This document shows positions 1 through 6,317 of a DNA stretch of 6,369 nt, one piece after another. The notes beneath the pieces were generated by a model. It worked only from the letters and a program-made list of their open reading frames with translations. It had not been told where the DNA came from and ran no database searches. Made by a program: the position numbers and the translations under genes. Positions within the stretch are counted from its first letter, which is position 1. Each line of letters begins with the position of its first letter. The stretch is from an uncultured Saprospirales bacterium. Lineage in GTDB: Bacteria; Bacteroidota; Bacteroidia; Chitinophagales; Saprospiraceae. The stretch spans positions 1-6,369 of the forward strand of contig CALAZP010000300.1 in the NCBI GenBank assembly GCA_937926355.1, written 5' to 3'.

Positions 1-489
1 TCCCCAGCATATTAATTGATGTAACCCCTTTTCATCTGGAACATTGTTGTAGATACCATACATCCAATCTCCTTCCCCAAATACCGTATCCAATAAACCA
101 ACACTACCTGATGCAAATGATGAAGGTATTTCTACATTGCTGGCATAAATCATTAATCCCGTTGTAGCTGGTCGGGTAAACATTTGAGAGTTTACAACTG
201 CTCCACATGAATCGCCCAAAGCCAAGAATACGTTCTCCACACAAGAGAAATTCATAGAAATATTTTGTGTAGGACCTGCCCCTTTATAGGGTTGTTGTAT
301 TCCCTCAGTGATTAAATACCCTCCTCCAGACAGGTTTACAAAATCTATTTGACCTATAGTAAAACTCATCTTTTCTCCTCCCGATCCTGAATCATTACCG
401 GAGCCAACAATTATTCCAGCTTGTGCATTTAATTGAAATACCGTTGCTGTAACAAGAAGATTTAAAAAAAGGCTTTTTGTAAATTGCAT
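1..489 (-). CDS. Secreted multidomain surface protein, N-terminal part (C-terminus beyond window)
   Basis: The frame is open for 163 codons from ATG at 489 to the window edge, with no stop. Residues 1-23 form a signal peptide: a short Lys-containing start, a hydrophobic core, and a cleavage region ending NAQA. Residues 29-69 (GSGNDSGSGGEKMSFTIGQ ... GIQQPYK) match a short module found at the N-terminus of many Bacteroidota secreted proteins, often ones carrying a type IX secretion (T9SS) sorting tail. Residues about 78-163 start with SCVENVFLALGDSCGAVV and end in CWG. This fits the cysteine-bounded repeat that accompanies HYR-type domains in large Bacteroidota surface proteins, where CWG is usually followed by a VEDK-like stretch. 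C83, C95 and C161 are the visible cysteines. The protein is probably long, repetitive and cell-surface or secreted; a T9SS tail is expected but lies outside the window. It lies 68 bp downstream of the fibre-like gene on the same strand. Family assignment is from remembered motifs, not a search. Confidence 0.8.
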   Translation of the reverse strand, partial: MQFTKSLFLNLLVTATVFQLNAQAGIIVGSGNDSGSGGEKMSFTIGQIDFVNLSGGGYLITEGIQQPYKGAGPTQNISMNFSCVENVFLALGDSCGAVVNSQMFTRPATTGLMIYASNVEIPSSFASGSVGLLDTVFGEGDWMYGIYNNVPDEKGLHQLICWG

Positions 490-512
490 TATAAAACTTT
501 CATATTTTCCTC
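489..512 (-). promoter_or_regulatory. Shine-Dalgarno-like site and four-codon leader ORF overlapping the start at 489
   Basis: On the minus strand GAGGAAAA (512-505) precedes an ATG at 503-501 by a normal ribosome-binding distance. That ATG opens a minimal reading frame, MKVL, whose TAA stop (491-489) shares one base with the ATG of the secreted protein gene (TAATG). The purine-rich site is about 18 bases from the 489 start, too far to serve it directly. A short leader with translational coupling or reinitiation is therefore possible. Shine-Dalgarno sites are uncommon in Bacteroidota, so this could equally be coincidence. A sequencing frameshift is not supported, because the MKVL frame read past its stop gives no signal peptide. 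Confidence 0.3.
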
Positions 513-524
513 AATTATTTTCAT

Positions 525-532
525 CAAATATA
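525..532 (-). promoter_or_regulatory. Candidate Bacteroidota -7 promoter box (TATATTTG)
   Basis: Read on the minus strand this is TATATTTG, an exact match to the Bacteroidota -7 consensus TAnnTTTG. It lies in the 68-bp gap upstream of the start at 489, giving a predicted transcription start near 518 and a leader of roughly 30 bases. No clear -33 TTG element is seen at the usual distance upstream, and the region is very AT-rich, so a chance match is possible. If real, the downstream secreted protein gene can be transcribed independently of the fibre-like gene. Confidence 0.4.
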
Positions 533-557
533 TAAAAATATAATTTGTTTTCTAATC

Positions 558-1961
558 CTAATTATTATTTGATTTAATGGATTCCAATGCTTTTGCCTGA
601 GTGGACAACATCTGTGCTTGCTCACGAATTAATTCCCGCATCTTTTGGATTAACTGATTTTGATTGAGGATGGCATTATTGAAACTCTGGAGTTTCTCTT
701 TCATTTCGTCCAATTCCTTTTGCTGAATGTCTATTCTTTGAATGGTTTTGGCTGTGGTTGAATTAGTTACCCAAGTCACATTACCCATACCATCTGTAGT
801 AAGCACCTGTCCATTAGAACCATCAGCTAATGGTAATTTATAAGGTGTCCATTGGGTAAATCTTTCTGATATAGCTCCTGAGGCAGTTCCTTGTCTTATT
901 AAAATTTGTCCCTCTACTCCCTCAGTATTGGGAAGCGTATAAAGAAAGTGGCCTCTTCCTCTCCAGATTTCTACATAATCTGCAGGGTCATCATTAAATA
1001 TTAACTCAATATCATTACGGGATAGCATCGTTAAATTATGACCAACGCCTGATTCAAGGATAACTTGTTGGTAAGAATCCAAAATAATATCATAATCACC
1101 ATCATAAACATCATAATAATCCATTCTGTGATAGTTCGTTATGTAAATATCATCATCGGAGACTAAAAAAATATTTTCTTTAGAATCTATAGTAATATCG
1201 TCGTCATCGTCATCATCCAGACCGTACCTTTCATAATTAACTATATCATCAGTTGTTATAAAAATGTCATCACTAATTTTAATCTCTAAATTCGAATCAG
1301 CATCCATAATAATATCATTTGCAGAGGTCAATTCAATATCGCCATAAGTGTTATACGTTCCTCCACTTGGATCTGGGTTTCCATTTCCGCCATCAACAGT
1401 AGTAATATAAATCTCATCATAGGACTTAATTTCAATATCGGCATCGTTATTTTCCACTAAGATTTTCATTGGATCCGAGTTGCTAGCAATAGAATCTACC
1501 AAGGTAAACCCATTCAAATCGATATTTTTGGTAGCCTCATGATCGCCCATATTATCCCCGGGTGCACTATTAGCGAACAGTGCATAAGGCACACTTAAAA
1601 ATTGCCCAGTACCAGAAATCAGGTAATTGGTTCCTCCGTTGGGATCAATCTCTCGCTTAATGAAATAAGGACCCGCTCCCCAATCAATAGCAGTAAAATC
1701 ATCTGAGGAACTTCCCCCGCCTACGAATAAAGTCAACAAACCGTTTTCATTGGTAGTAGCTGTATGGGTTTCTGTGTATACAGAAGTTCCCGTTTCACTA
1801 CCTTGAAGTATGGTAATTTTAGCTACCACATTTTGATTGGTTAATAATGAACCATCCCCTCCACGAATAACCGCTTGAAAACTTAAAGAATCCGGTGATT
1901 GAGCCGAAACTAAACCTAATAGGGTAACCATTGTAATGATCGTCGTATAGAATTTTTTCAT
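558..1961 (-). CDS. Exported fibre-like protein with octad repeats and C-terminal coiled coil
   Basis: The 467-residue protein starts at ATG 1961; the ORF runs on to ATG 2027, but MKKFYTTIITMVTLLGLVSA at 1961 is a clear signal peptide. Residues 24-133 (SFQAVIRGGDGSLL ... PYFIKREIDP ... LSVPYALFANSA) match a domain found at the N-terminus of many Bacteroidota tail-fibre-like proteins. GDHEATKNIDLNGF (139-152) is a phage-tail-fibre-like linker. Residues 175-324 carry about thirteen 8-residue units of type (D/N)(I/L)x(I/L)x(S/T)x(D/N), interrupted by three loops, one with seven consecutive Asp (249-255). Residues 343-397 hold two LPxxxGxxGQ(V/I)L...W motifs. Residues about 404-464 form a coiled coil with Ile/Leu at every a position. 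There are no cysteines, no S74 autoprotease motif and no obvious T9SS tail. It is probably a trimeric, outer-surface fibre; the ligand and function are unknown. No hairpin terminator is visible after its TAG stop. Confidence 0.85.
   Translation of the reverse strand: MKKFYTTIITMVTLLGLVSAQSPDSLSFQAVIRGGDGSLLTNQNVVAKITILQGSETGTSVYTETHTATTNENGLLTLFVGGGSSSDDFTAIDWGAGPYFIKREIDPNGGTNYLISGTGQFLSVPYALFANSAPGDNMGDHEATKNIDLNGFTLVDSIASNSDPMKILVENNDADIEIKSYDEIYITTVDGGNGNPDPSGGTYNTYGDIELTSANDIIMDADSNLEIKISDDIFITTDDIVNYERYGLDDDDDDDITIDSKENIFLVSDDDIYITNYHRMDYYDVYDGDYDIILDSYQQVILESGVGHNLTMLSRNDIELIFNDDPADYVEIWRGRGHFLYTLPNTEGVEGQILIRQGTASGAISERFTQWTPYKLPLADGSNGQVLTTDGMGNVTWVTNSTTAKTIQRIDIQQKELDEMKEKLQSFNNAILNQNQLIQKMRELIREQAQMLSTQAKALESIKSNNN
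771..935 (-). repeat. Two tandem LPxxxGxxGQ(V/I)L...W motifs in the fibre-like protein
   Basis: The two copies read LPNTEGVEGQILIRQG, followed 13 residues later by W, and LPLADGSNGQVLTTDGMG, followed by NVTW. Motifs of this kind (LPxxDGxxGQVLxTDGxGxxxW) occur in phage and Bacteroidota tail-fibre-like proteins, usually just before a C-terminal trimerisation or chaperone region. Here they directly precede the coiled coil. Confidence 0.65.
990..1439 (-). repeat. Protein-level octad repeat region of the fibre-like protein
   Basis: Translated on the minus strand, this stretch reads as consecutive 8-residue units: DIEIKSYD, EIYITTVD, a loop, DIELTSAN, DIIMDADS, NLEIKISD, DIFITTDD, a loop, DITIDSKE, NIFLVSDD, DIYITNYH, a loop, DIILDSYQ, QVILESGV (plus GH), NLTMLSRN, DIELIFND. 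Loops are 17, 15 and 12 residues, rich in Tyr, Asp, Asn and Gly. Each loop follows a unit of the form (D/E)I(Y/F)IT and ends directly before a DI unit. DNA-level identity between units is low, so this is an old, diverged repeat. Octads are the known period of the triple-stranded beta-helix in T4 gp5 and VgrG spikes, which suggests but does not prove a similar fold. Confidence 0.7.
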
Positions 1962-2092
1962 ATTGGAAATTAATTTTTGTTTTAACAATGGCAAATCAAA
2001 TAAAAACTTTGAAAGCAGCAGTACCATATCCTAAAAGACAGAATATGGAACTGAATTAATTAATTTTATTTTTTTTAAATTGGTATCCAAAA
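1962..2092. promoter_or_regulatory. Divergent AT-rich intergenic region
   Basis: This 131-bp spacer separates the divergent starts of the fibre-like protein and the M14 peptidase, so it must hold both promoters unless either is read from further away. No exact TAnnTTTG box is present on either strand. The nearest are AAACTTTG (2004-2011, plus) and TTTATTTG (minus, just upstream of the fibre gene), each imperfect. An AATTAATTAATT palindrome and a run of eight T lie just before the peptidase start. Neither start has a Shine-Dalgarno sequence; both have A/T-rich leaders, as is normal for Bacteroidota. An operator cannot be assigned. Confidence 0.4.
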
Positions 2093-4612
2093 ATGAAGAC
2101 TACCTTTTTAACTGCCATTCTTACAATGGTATCACTAGTAATTAGTGCTCAATCTATAGACCTCACTTATTATTTACCCCAACATGTTACTTATGACCCC
2201 ACCATCCCTACCCCCAAATCAATTATTGGGCATGAAGTAGGAGAATGGCACGTTACGCACGATAAACTCGTCTATTATATGAGGGCATTAGCCGAATCCA
2301 CCGATCGGATTAAAATCGAAGAAAGGGGAACTACCTACGAAGGAAGACCTCTGATATTATTGACCATCACCTCTCCTAAAAACCAACAAAACCTTGAAGC
2401 CATTAGGCAAAAACACCTTCAACTTTCAGAACCTGGAGCTGAAAAATTAGATGTTTCCTCTATGCCTATTGTCATCAACCAGGGGTTTTCCATCCATGGC
2501 AATGAGCCATCCGGGAGTAATGCCGCATTAGCTGTAGCTTATTATTACGCAGCCGCACAAGGTCCTGAAATTGAAAATCAATTAGACCAAGCCATTATTT
2601 TATTTGATCCCTCTTTCAATCCCGATGGTCTTAATAGGTTCGCCACTTGGGCCAATATGCATAAAAGCAAAAATATCAATCCCGACCCCAATGACAGAGA
2701 ATACAGAGAATCCTGGCCCGGAGGTCGAACCAACCACTACTGGTTTGATATGAACCGCGATTGGTTGCCGGTGCAATTGCCTGAGAGTAATTCTCGTCAA
2801 ACTACCTTTCATAATTGGCATCCCAATATTTTAACCGATCATCACGAAATGGGAACCAATAGTACCTTTTTCTTTCAACCAGGAATCCCCGAAAGGACCC
2901 ATCCATTAACTCCAAAACTCAATCAAGAGCTCACAGCAGCCATAGGACAATATCACGCAGAGGGATTAGACAAGATTGGTAGTCTTTACTACTCTGAAGA
3001 AGACTATGATGATTTCTACTACGGTAAAGGATCTACCTATCCAGATGTCAATGGCAGCATAGGAATTTTATTTGAACAAGCTTCCTCTAGAGGACATGCA
3101 CAAGAAAGTGACCACGGTATTCTCACCTTCCCCTTTACCATCCGAAACCAGTTTACCGCAGCACTCTCTACCCTTAAAGCGGGTGTAGCCTTAAAAAATC
3201 AACTTTTAAATTTCAGAAGACAATTTTACGCTGATGCCCTTAAAGAGGCTACCGATGATATCATTGTTTTCGGAGATGAAACAGATGCAGCTCGTACCAA
3301 TCACCTAGCTGAAATTCTCCTCAAACATCAAATTGAGGTCTATCAGATTAAAAATGACTTTTCCCACGAGGGAAAAAACTACCGCAAGGGTTATGCCTAT
3401 ATGGTTCCTAAAAAACAAAAACAGACTCGCTTGATTGAAGCTATTTTTGAAAAGCGAACCACCTTCGAAGACAGCTTGTTTTACGACATTTCCGCTTGGT
3501 CGTTTCCCTTAGCTTTCAATATGGATTACCACGAAAGCGCCCCTAAGAATCAATTGGGCAATCAAATCAGTAGTTTACCTGCTCCTCCAGCACCCAACTT
3601 TCCTATCAGTGATTATGCCTATTTGATTAAATGGAACGAGTACTATGCCCCAAAAGCATTGAACCACCTTTTACAACAAAACGTCTTGGTTAAAGTCGCT
3701 ATGCAACCCTTTACCTTACAAGACAACGACTACGACTATGGGACTCTTATGATTCCGGTGGCCCTCCAAAATACTTCCAAAGATCAACTTCATGAATTAT
3801 TAACCACTGTAGCTCAAAATTCATCTATCGAGGTTCATTCAGTGGCTACCGGTTGGACTTCTAAAGGAATAGATTTGGGAAGTAGAAATTTCGAAACCAT
3901 TAAAAAACCGCAAGTAGCCATTTTAGTGGGCGATGGCATCACCTATGCAGATGCCGGGGAAATTTGGCACCTATTTGATCAGCGATTTGATATTCTATTG
4001 ACCAAATTAGATACGAGAAGTTTCAGCAGGATGGATATCAGCCGTTACACCCATATTATTATTCCCAACGCCTATGGAGGAGCCATCGACCAATCGGGAA
4101 CGGAAAATATAAAGAACTGGGTCCAAGCAGGAGGAACCTTAATTACCTACAAAAATGCAACTACTTGGGCTGCCAATCATGATTTAATTAATGTAAAATT
4201 CAAATCTAATCGAAACGTAGCTGAAGGAGTTAGTTTTGAAAACAGGAGAAATTTTAATGGAGCTCGCGGGGTCGGAGGAACCATTTTTGAAACCCGGCTA
4301 GACCGTACGCATCCCATTGCTTTTGGTTACAAAAACGAGACGCTTCCTCTCTTTAAAAATGCCTCCTTGATTATGGAAGCCAATGAACAGAGTTATAACA
4401 ATCCCATTCTATACCTTGATAAACCATTGATGAGTGGTTATATCCACGACACCACTTATGAGTTATTAAAAAACAGCTCGGCTTTTCGTGCATCTGCTAA
4501 AGGAAGCGGAACGGTCATAGCCTTTACAGAGAATACTAATTTTAGAGCCTTTTGGTTTGGAACCAACAAGCTTTTGATGAATGCCATCTTTTTTGGCGAT
4601 AAAATGAGATAA
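2093..4612 (+). CDS. Exported M14-family zinc carboxypeptidase with C-terminal GATase1-like domain
   Basis: This 839-residue protein starts with a signal peptide (1-19, cleavage near ISAQ), so it acts outside the cytoplasm. Residues about 50-375 form the M14 metallocarboxypeptidase domain. The zinc ligands are H135 and E138 (IHGNEPSG) and H251 (DHHEMG; H250 is the alternative). The substrate carboxylate-binding pair is N221-R222 (MNRDW), NPDGLNRF lies at 176-183, and the catalytic glutamate is E328 (ILFEQASSRG). It should therefore be active, removing C-terminal residues from peptides; substrate specificity cannot be read. Residues about 604-700 (VAILVGDGITYADAGEIW ... HIIIPNAYGGA ... WVQAGGTLI) look like a class I glutamine-amidotransferase/DJ-1-like Rossmann domain, but the whole protein has no cysteine, so this domain is probably structural or binding. 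Length and layout fit large Bacteroidota M14 proteins. No T9SS tail is obvious at the C-terminus (FFGDKMR). It is a single gene with no co-directional partner in the window. Confidence 0.92.
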   Translation: MKTTFLTAILTMVSLVISAQSIDLTYYLPQHVTYDPTIPTPKSIIGHEVGEWHVTHDKLVYYMRALAESTDRIKIEERGTTYEGRPLILLTITSPKNQQNLEAIRQKHLQLSEPGAEKLDVSSMPIVINQGFSIHGNEPSGSNAALAVAYYYAAAQGPEIENQLDQAIILFDPSFNPDGLNRFATWANMHKSKNINPDPNDREYRESWPGGRTNHYWFDMNRDWLPVQLPESNSRQTTFHNWHPNILTDHHEMGTNSTFFFQPGIPERTHPLTPKLNQELTAAIGQYHAEGLDKIGSLYYSEEDYDDFYYGKGSTYPDVNGSIGILFEQASSRGHAQESDHGILTFPFTIRNQFTAALSTLKAGVALKNQLLNFRRQFYADALKEATDDIIVFGDETDAARTNHLAEILLKHQIEVYQIKNDFSHEGKNYRKGYAYMVPKKQKQTRLIEAIFEKRTTFEDSLFYDISAWSFPLAFNMDYHESAPKNQLGNQISSLPAPPAPNFPISDYAYLIKWNEYYAPKALNHLLQQNVLVKVAMQPFTLQDNDYDYGTLMIPVALQNTSKDQLHELLTTVAQNSSIEVHSVATGWTSKGIDLGSRNFETIKKPQVAILVGDGITYADAGEIWHLFDQRFDILLTKLDTRSFSRMDISRYTHIIIPNAYGGAIDQSGTENIKNWVQAGGTLITYKNATTWAANHDLINVKFKSNRNVAEGVSFENRRNFNGARGVGGTIFETRLDRTHPIAFGYKNETLPLFKNASLIMEANEQSYNNPILYLDKPLMSGYIHDTTYELLKNSSAFRASAKGSGTVIAFTENTNFRAFWFGTNKLLMNAIFFGDKMR

Positions 4613-4617
4613 AACCG

Positions 4618-6312
4618 TTACAACTCGCCCTTCTTTAACTTTTCTATAGCGTGATTTGCTGCCCTTGCGCTGATTGCCATAAAAGTTAAGGAAGGGTTTT
4701 GAGTTGAAGTGGAAGTCATACAGGCCCCGTCAGTCACATAGACGTTGGGGCAATGATGCATTTGGTTCCATTCATTTAACAAAGAGGTTTTAGGATCTAA
4801 GCCCATCCTAACGCCTCCCATTTCATGAATATCATTCCCGGGATTTCTATTATTGTCATTTACTGTAATGTCTTTAAATCCCGCTTTTTCGTACATCTCA
4901 GTAAATTGTTCAAAAAAGTCTTGCAGCATTTTTTCGTCATTATTGTCGTAATCCACATCAATATTTAACAACGGAATACCCCATTGGTCTTTTTGAGTTT
5001 CATCCAACCAGACTCTATTGGTTGCTTTAGGAATGGTTTCCCCCATCATGTGAGACCCTACGCTCCATTGACCCGTATATTGAGGATTCATTAACTGATT
5101 CATCAAATCCTCTCCTATTCCCTCAGTATTGGTTTGACGAATCGGCCGAGCTCCAAATCCTGCAGCATAACCCCTCAAGAAATCAGTTTCCTGTCTATAC
5201 ACATTCCTAAACCTAGGGATATAGTGGGACGTTGGTTTGGCTCCAGCGGTTATTTGACCGGGATGTCCATCATGCACTGCATTGATAGTTCCTCTATAGT
5301 TGTGAAAGGCAATATGGGTACCTAATAATCCATTATCATTTCCCAGACCTGTGGGAAATCTATTGCTAGTAGAATTTAACAAGAGCAAGTTGGTATTCAA
5401 GGTAGCTGCCGCTACAAAAATTACTTTAGCAAAATATGCTGTAGTTTCTTTTGTTTGAGCATCAATTACCCTTACCCCTGTAGCTTTTTGCAACTCTTCG
5501 TCGTATATTATGGAATGGACCACGGAATGAGGCTTCAAATCCATATTTCCAGTTTTCAATGCCCAAGGAATCAAGGTAGAGTTGACATTAAAATAACCTC
5601 CAAAAGGACATCCCCTTTGACAGATATTCCGGCTCATACAAAGGCTTCTACCCTGTTTAGTAAAAATAGGTCGGTTTTCTGTAAGGTGGGCACAACGTCC
5701 GTATATTACATGACGGTCTTTATAGTTAGATTGAACCACCTGACTGAAATAATCCTCTACACAATTGGTTTCCCAAGGCTTCAGAAAATCACCATCTGGA
5801 AGTACGTCTAATCCATCTCGGTTACCTGAGACACCAATGAATTGTTCAACTTTGGTGTACCAATTGGCTAAATCTTTATATCTAATCGGCCAATCCACAG
5901 CAAAACCATCTCTTGCTGGGCCCTCAAAATCAAGATCACTCCACCGCTGTACTTGTCTGGCCCACATGATGGACTTCCCTCCCACTTGATAGCCCCTTAA
6001 CCAATCAAAGCGCTTTTGTTGGATATAGGGATGTTCATCGTCTTTAACAAAAAAATGCTTTGCGTCCTCCCGAAAAGCATAGCACCTGCTCGCGATAGGA
6101 TTTTCCCGCTTGTCTTTTGCCGTTAAGGCGCCCCTATATTTCATTTCCCATGGACGGAGGTTGGTAGTGGGATAATCCTTAAGGTGCTCTACATTCCTTC
6201 CCCTTTCAAGCAATAAAGTTTTTGCACCATTTTCCGTAAGTTCCTTAGCTGCCCAGCCTCCTGCCATGCCGGCACCGATTACAATGGCATCGTAGGTATT
6301 TGATTTTTCCAT
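4618..6312 (-). CDS. GMC-family FAD-dependent oxidoreductase (gluconate/sugar dehydrogenase large-subunit type)
   Basis: The 564-residue protein starts at ATG 6312; a TTG at 6336 in the same frame is rejected because it lies inside the upstream gene. FAD is bound by the N-terminal Rossmann motif GAGMAGG (13-19) with LLLERG following, and by the VGGKS segment (110-114) typical of GMC enzymes. The C-terminal domain carries the catalytic pair expected in this family: H496 (HEMGGVRMG) and N539 (TQNPSLT). Cysteines C225, C231 and C235 (CMSRNICQRGCPFGG) lie in a loop comparable to the one that holds a 3Fe-4S cluster in FAD-dependent glucose dehydrogenase; cluster binding here is inference. It probably oxidises a sugar or polyol alcohol and passes electrons to a respiratory acceptor. 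It has no signal peptide of its own; related two-subunit enzymes can be carried out by a Tat-exported small subunit. It ends 5 bp from the stop of the convergent peptidase gene, with no hairpin terminator between them. Confidence 0.92.
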   Translation of the reverse strand: MEKSNTYDAIVIGAGMAGGWAAKELTENGAKTLLLERGRNVEHLKDYPTTNLRPWEMKYRGALTAKDKRENPIASRCYAFREDAKHFFVKDDEHPYIQQKRFDWLRGYQVGGKSIMWARQVQRWSDLDFEGPARDGFAVDWPIRYKDLANWYTKVEQFIGVSGNRDGLDVLPDGDFLKPWETNCVEDYFSQVVQSNYKDRHVIYGRCAHLTENRPIFTKQGRSLCMSRNICQRGCPFGGYFNVNSTLIPWALKTGNMDLKPHSVVHSIIYDEELQKATGVRVIDAQTKETTAYFAKVIFVAAATLNTNLLLLNSTSNRFPTGLGNDNGLLGTHIAFHNYRGTINAVHDGHPGQITAGAKPTSHYIPRFRNVYRQETDFLRGYAAGFGARPIRQTNTEGIGEDLMNQLMNPQYTGQWSVGSHMMGETIPKATNRVWLDETQKDQWGIPLLNIDVDYDNNDEKMLQDFFEQFTEMYEKAGFKDITVNDNNRNPGNDIHEMGGVRMGLDPKTSLLNEWNQMHHCPNVYVTDGACMTSTSTQNPSLTFMAISARAANHAIEKLKKGEL

Positions 6313-6317
6313 GTTAT

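Noticed and set aside
490..557. Terminator after the fibre-like gene
   Set aside because: The gap is AT-rich with no GC-containing inverted repeat followed by a T run.
990..1439. RTX-type calcium-binding nonapeptide repeats
   Set aside because: The spacing is eight, not nine, and the GGxGxDxxx signature is missing despite the Asp-rich composition.
2004..2011. AAACTTTG as a -7 promoter box for the peptidase
   Set aside because: It lacks the TA of TAnnTTTG and no well-spaced -33 element is clear, so it is mentioned only in the intergenic description.
1962..2027. N-terminal extension of the fibre-like protein from the ATG at 2027
   Set aside because: The extra 22 residues precede a complete, typical signal peptide beginning MKKFYTT at 1961, and they would use up half of the divergent promoter region.
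2600..2821. 73-residue minus-strand open frame
   Set aside because: It is antisense to the conserved catalytic region of the M14 peptidase and has no recognisable domain.
5134..5989. Three plus-strand open frames of 63, 118 and 74 residues
   Set aside because: All lie antisense within the GMC oxidoreductase coding region, two overlap each other, and none resembles a known protein.
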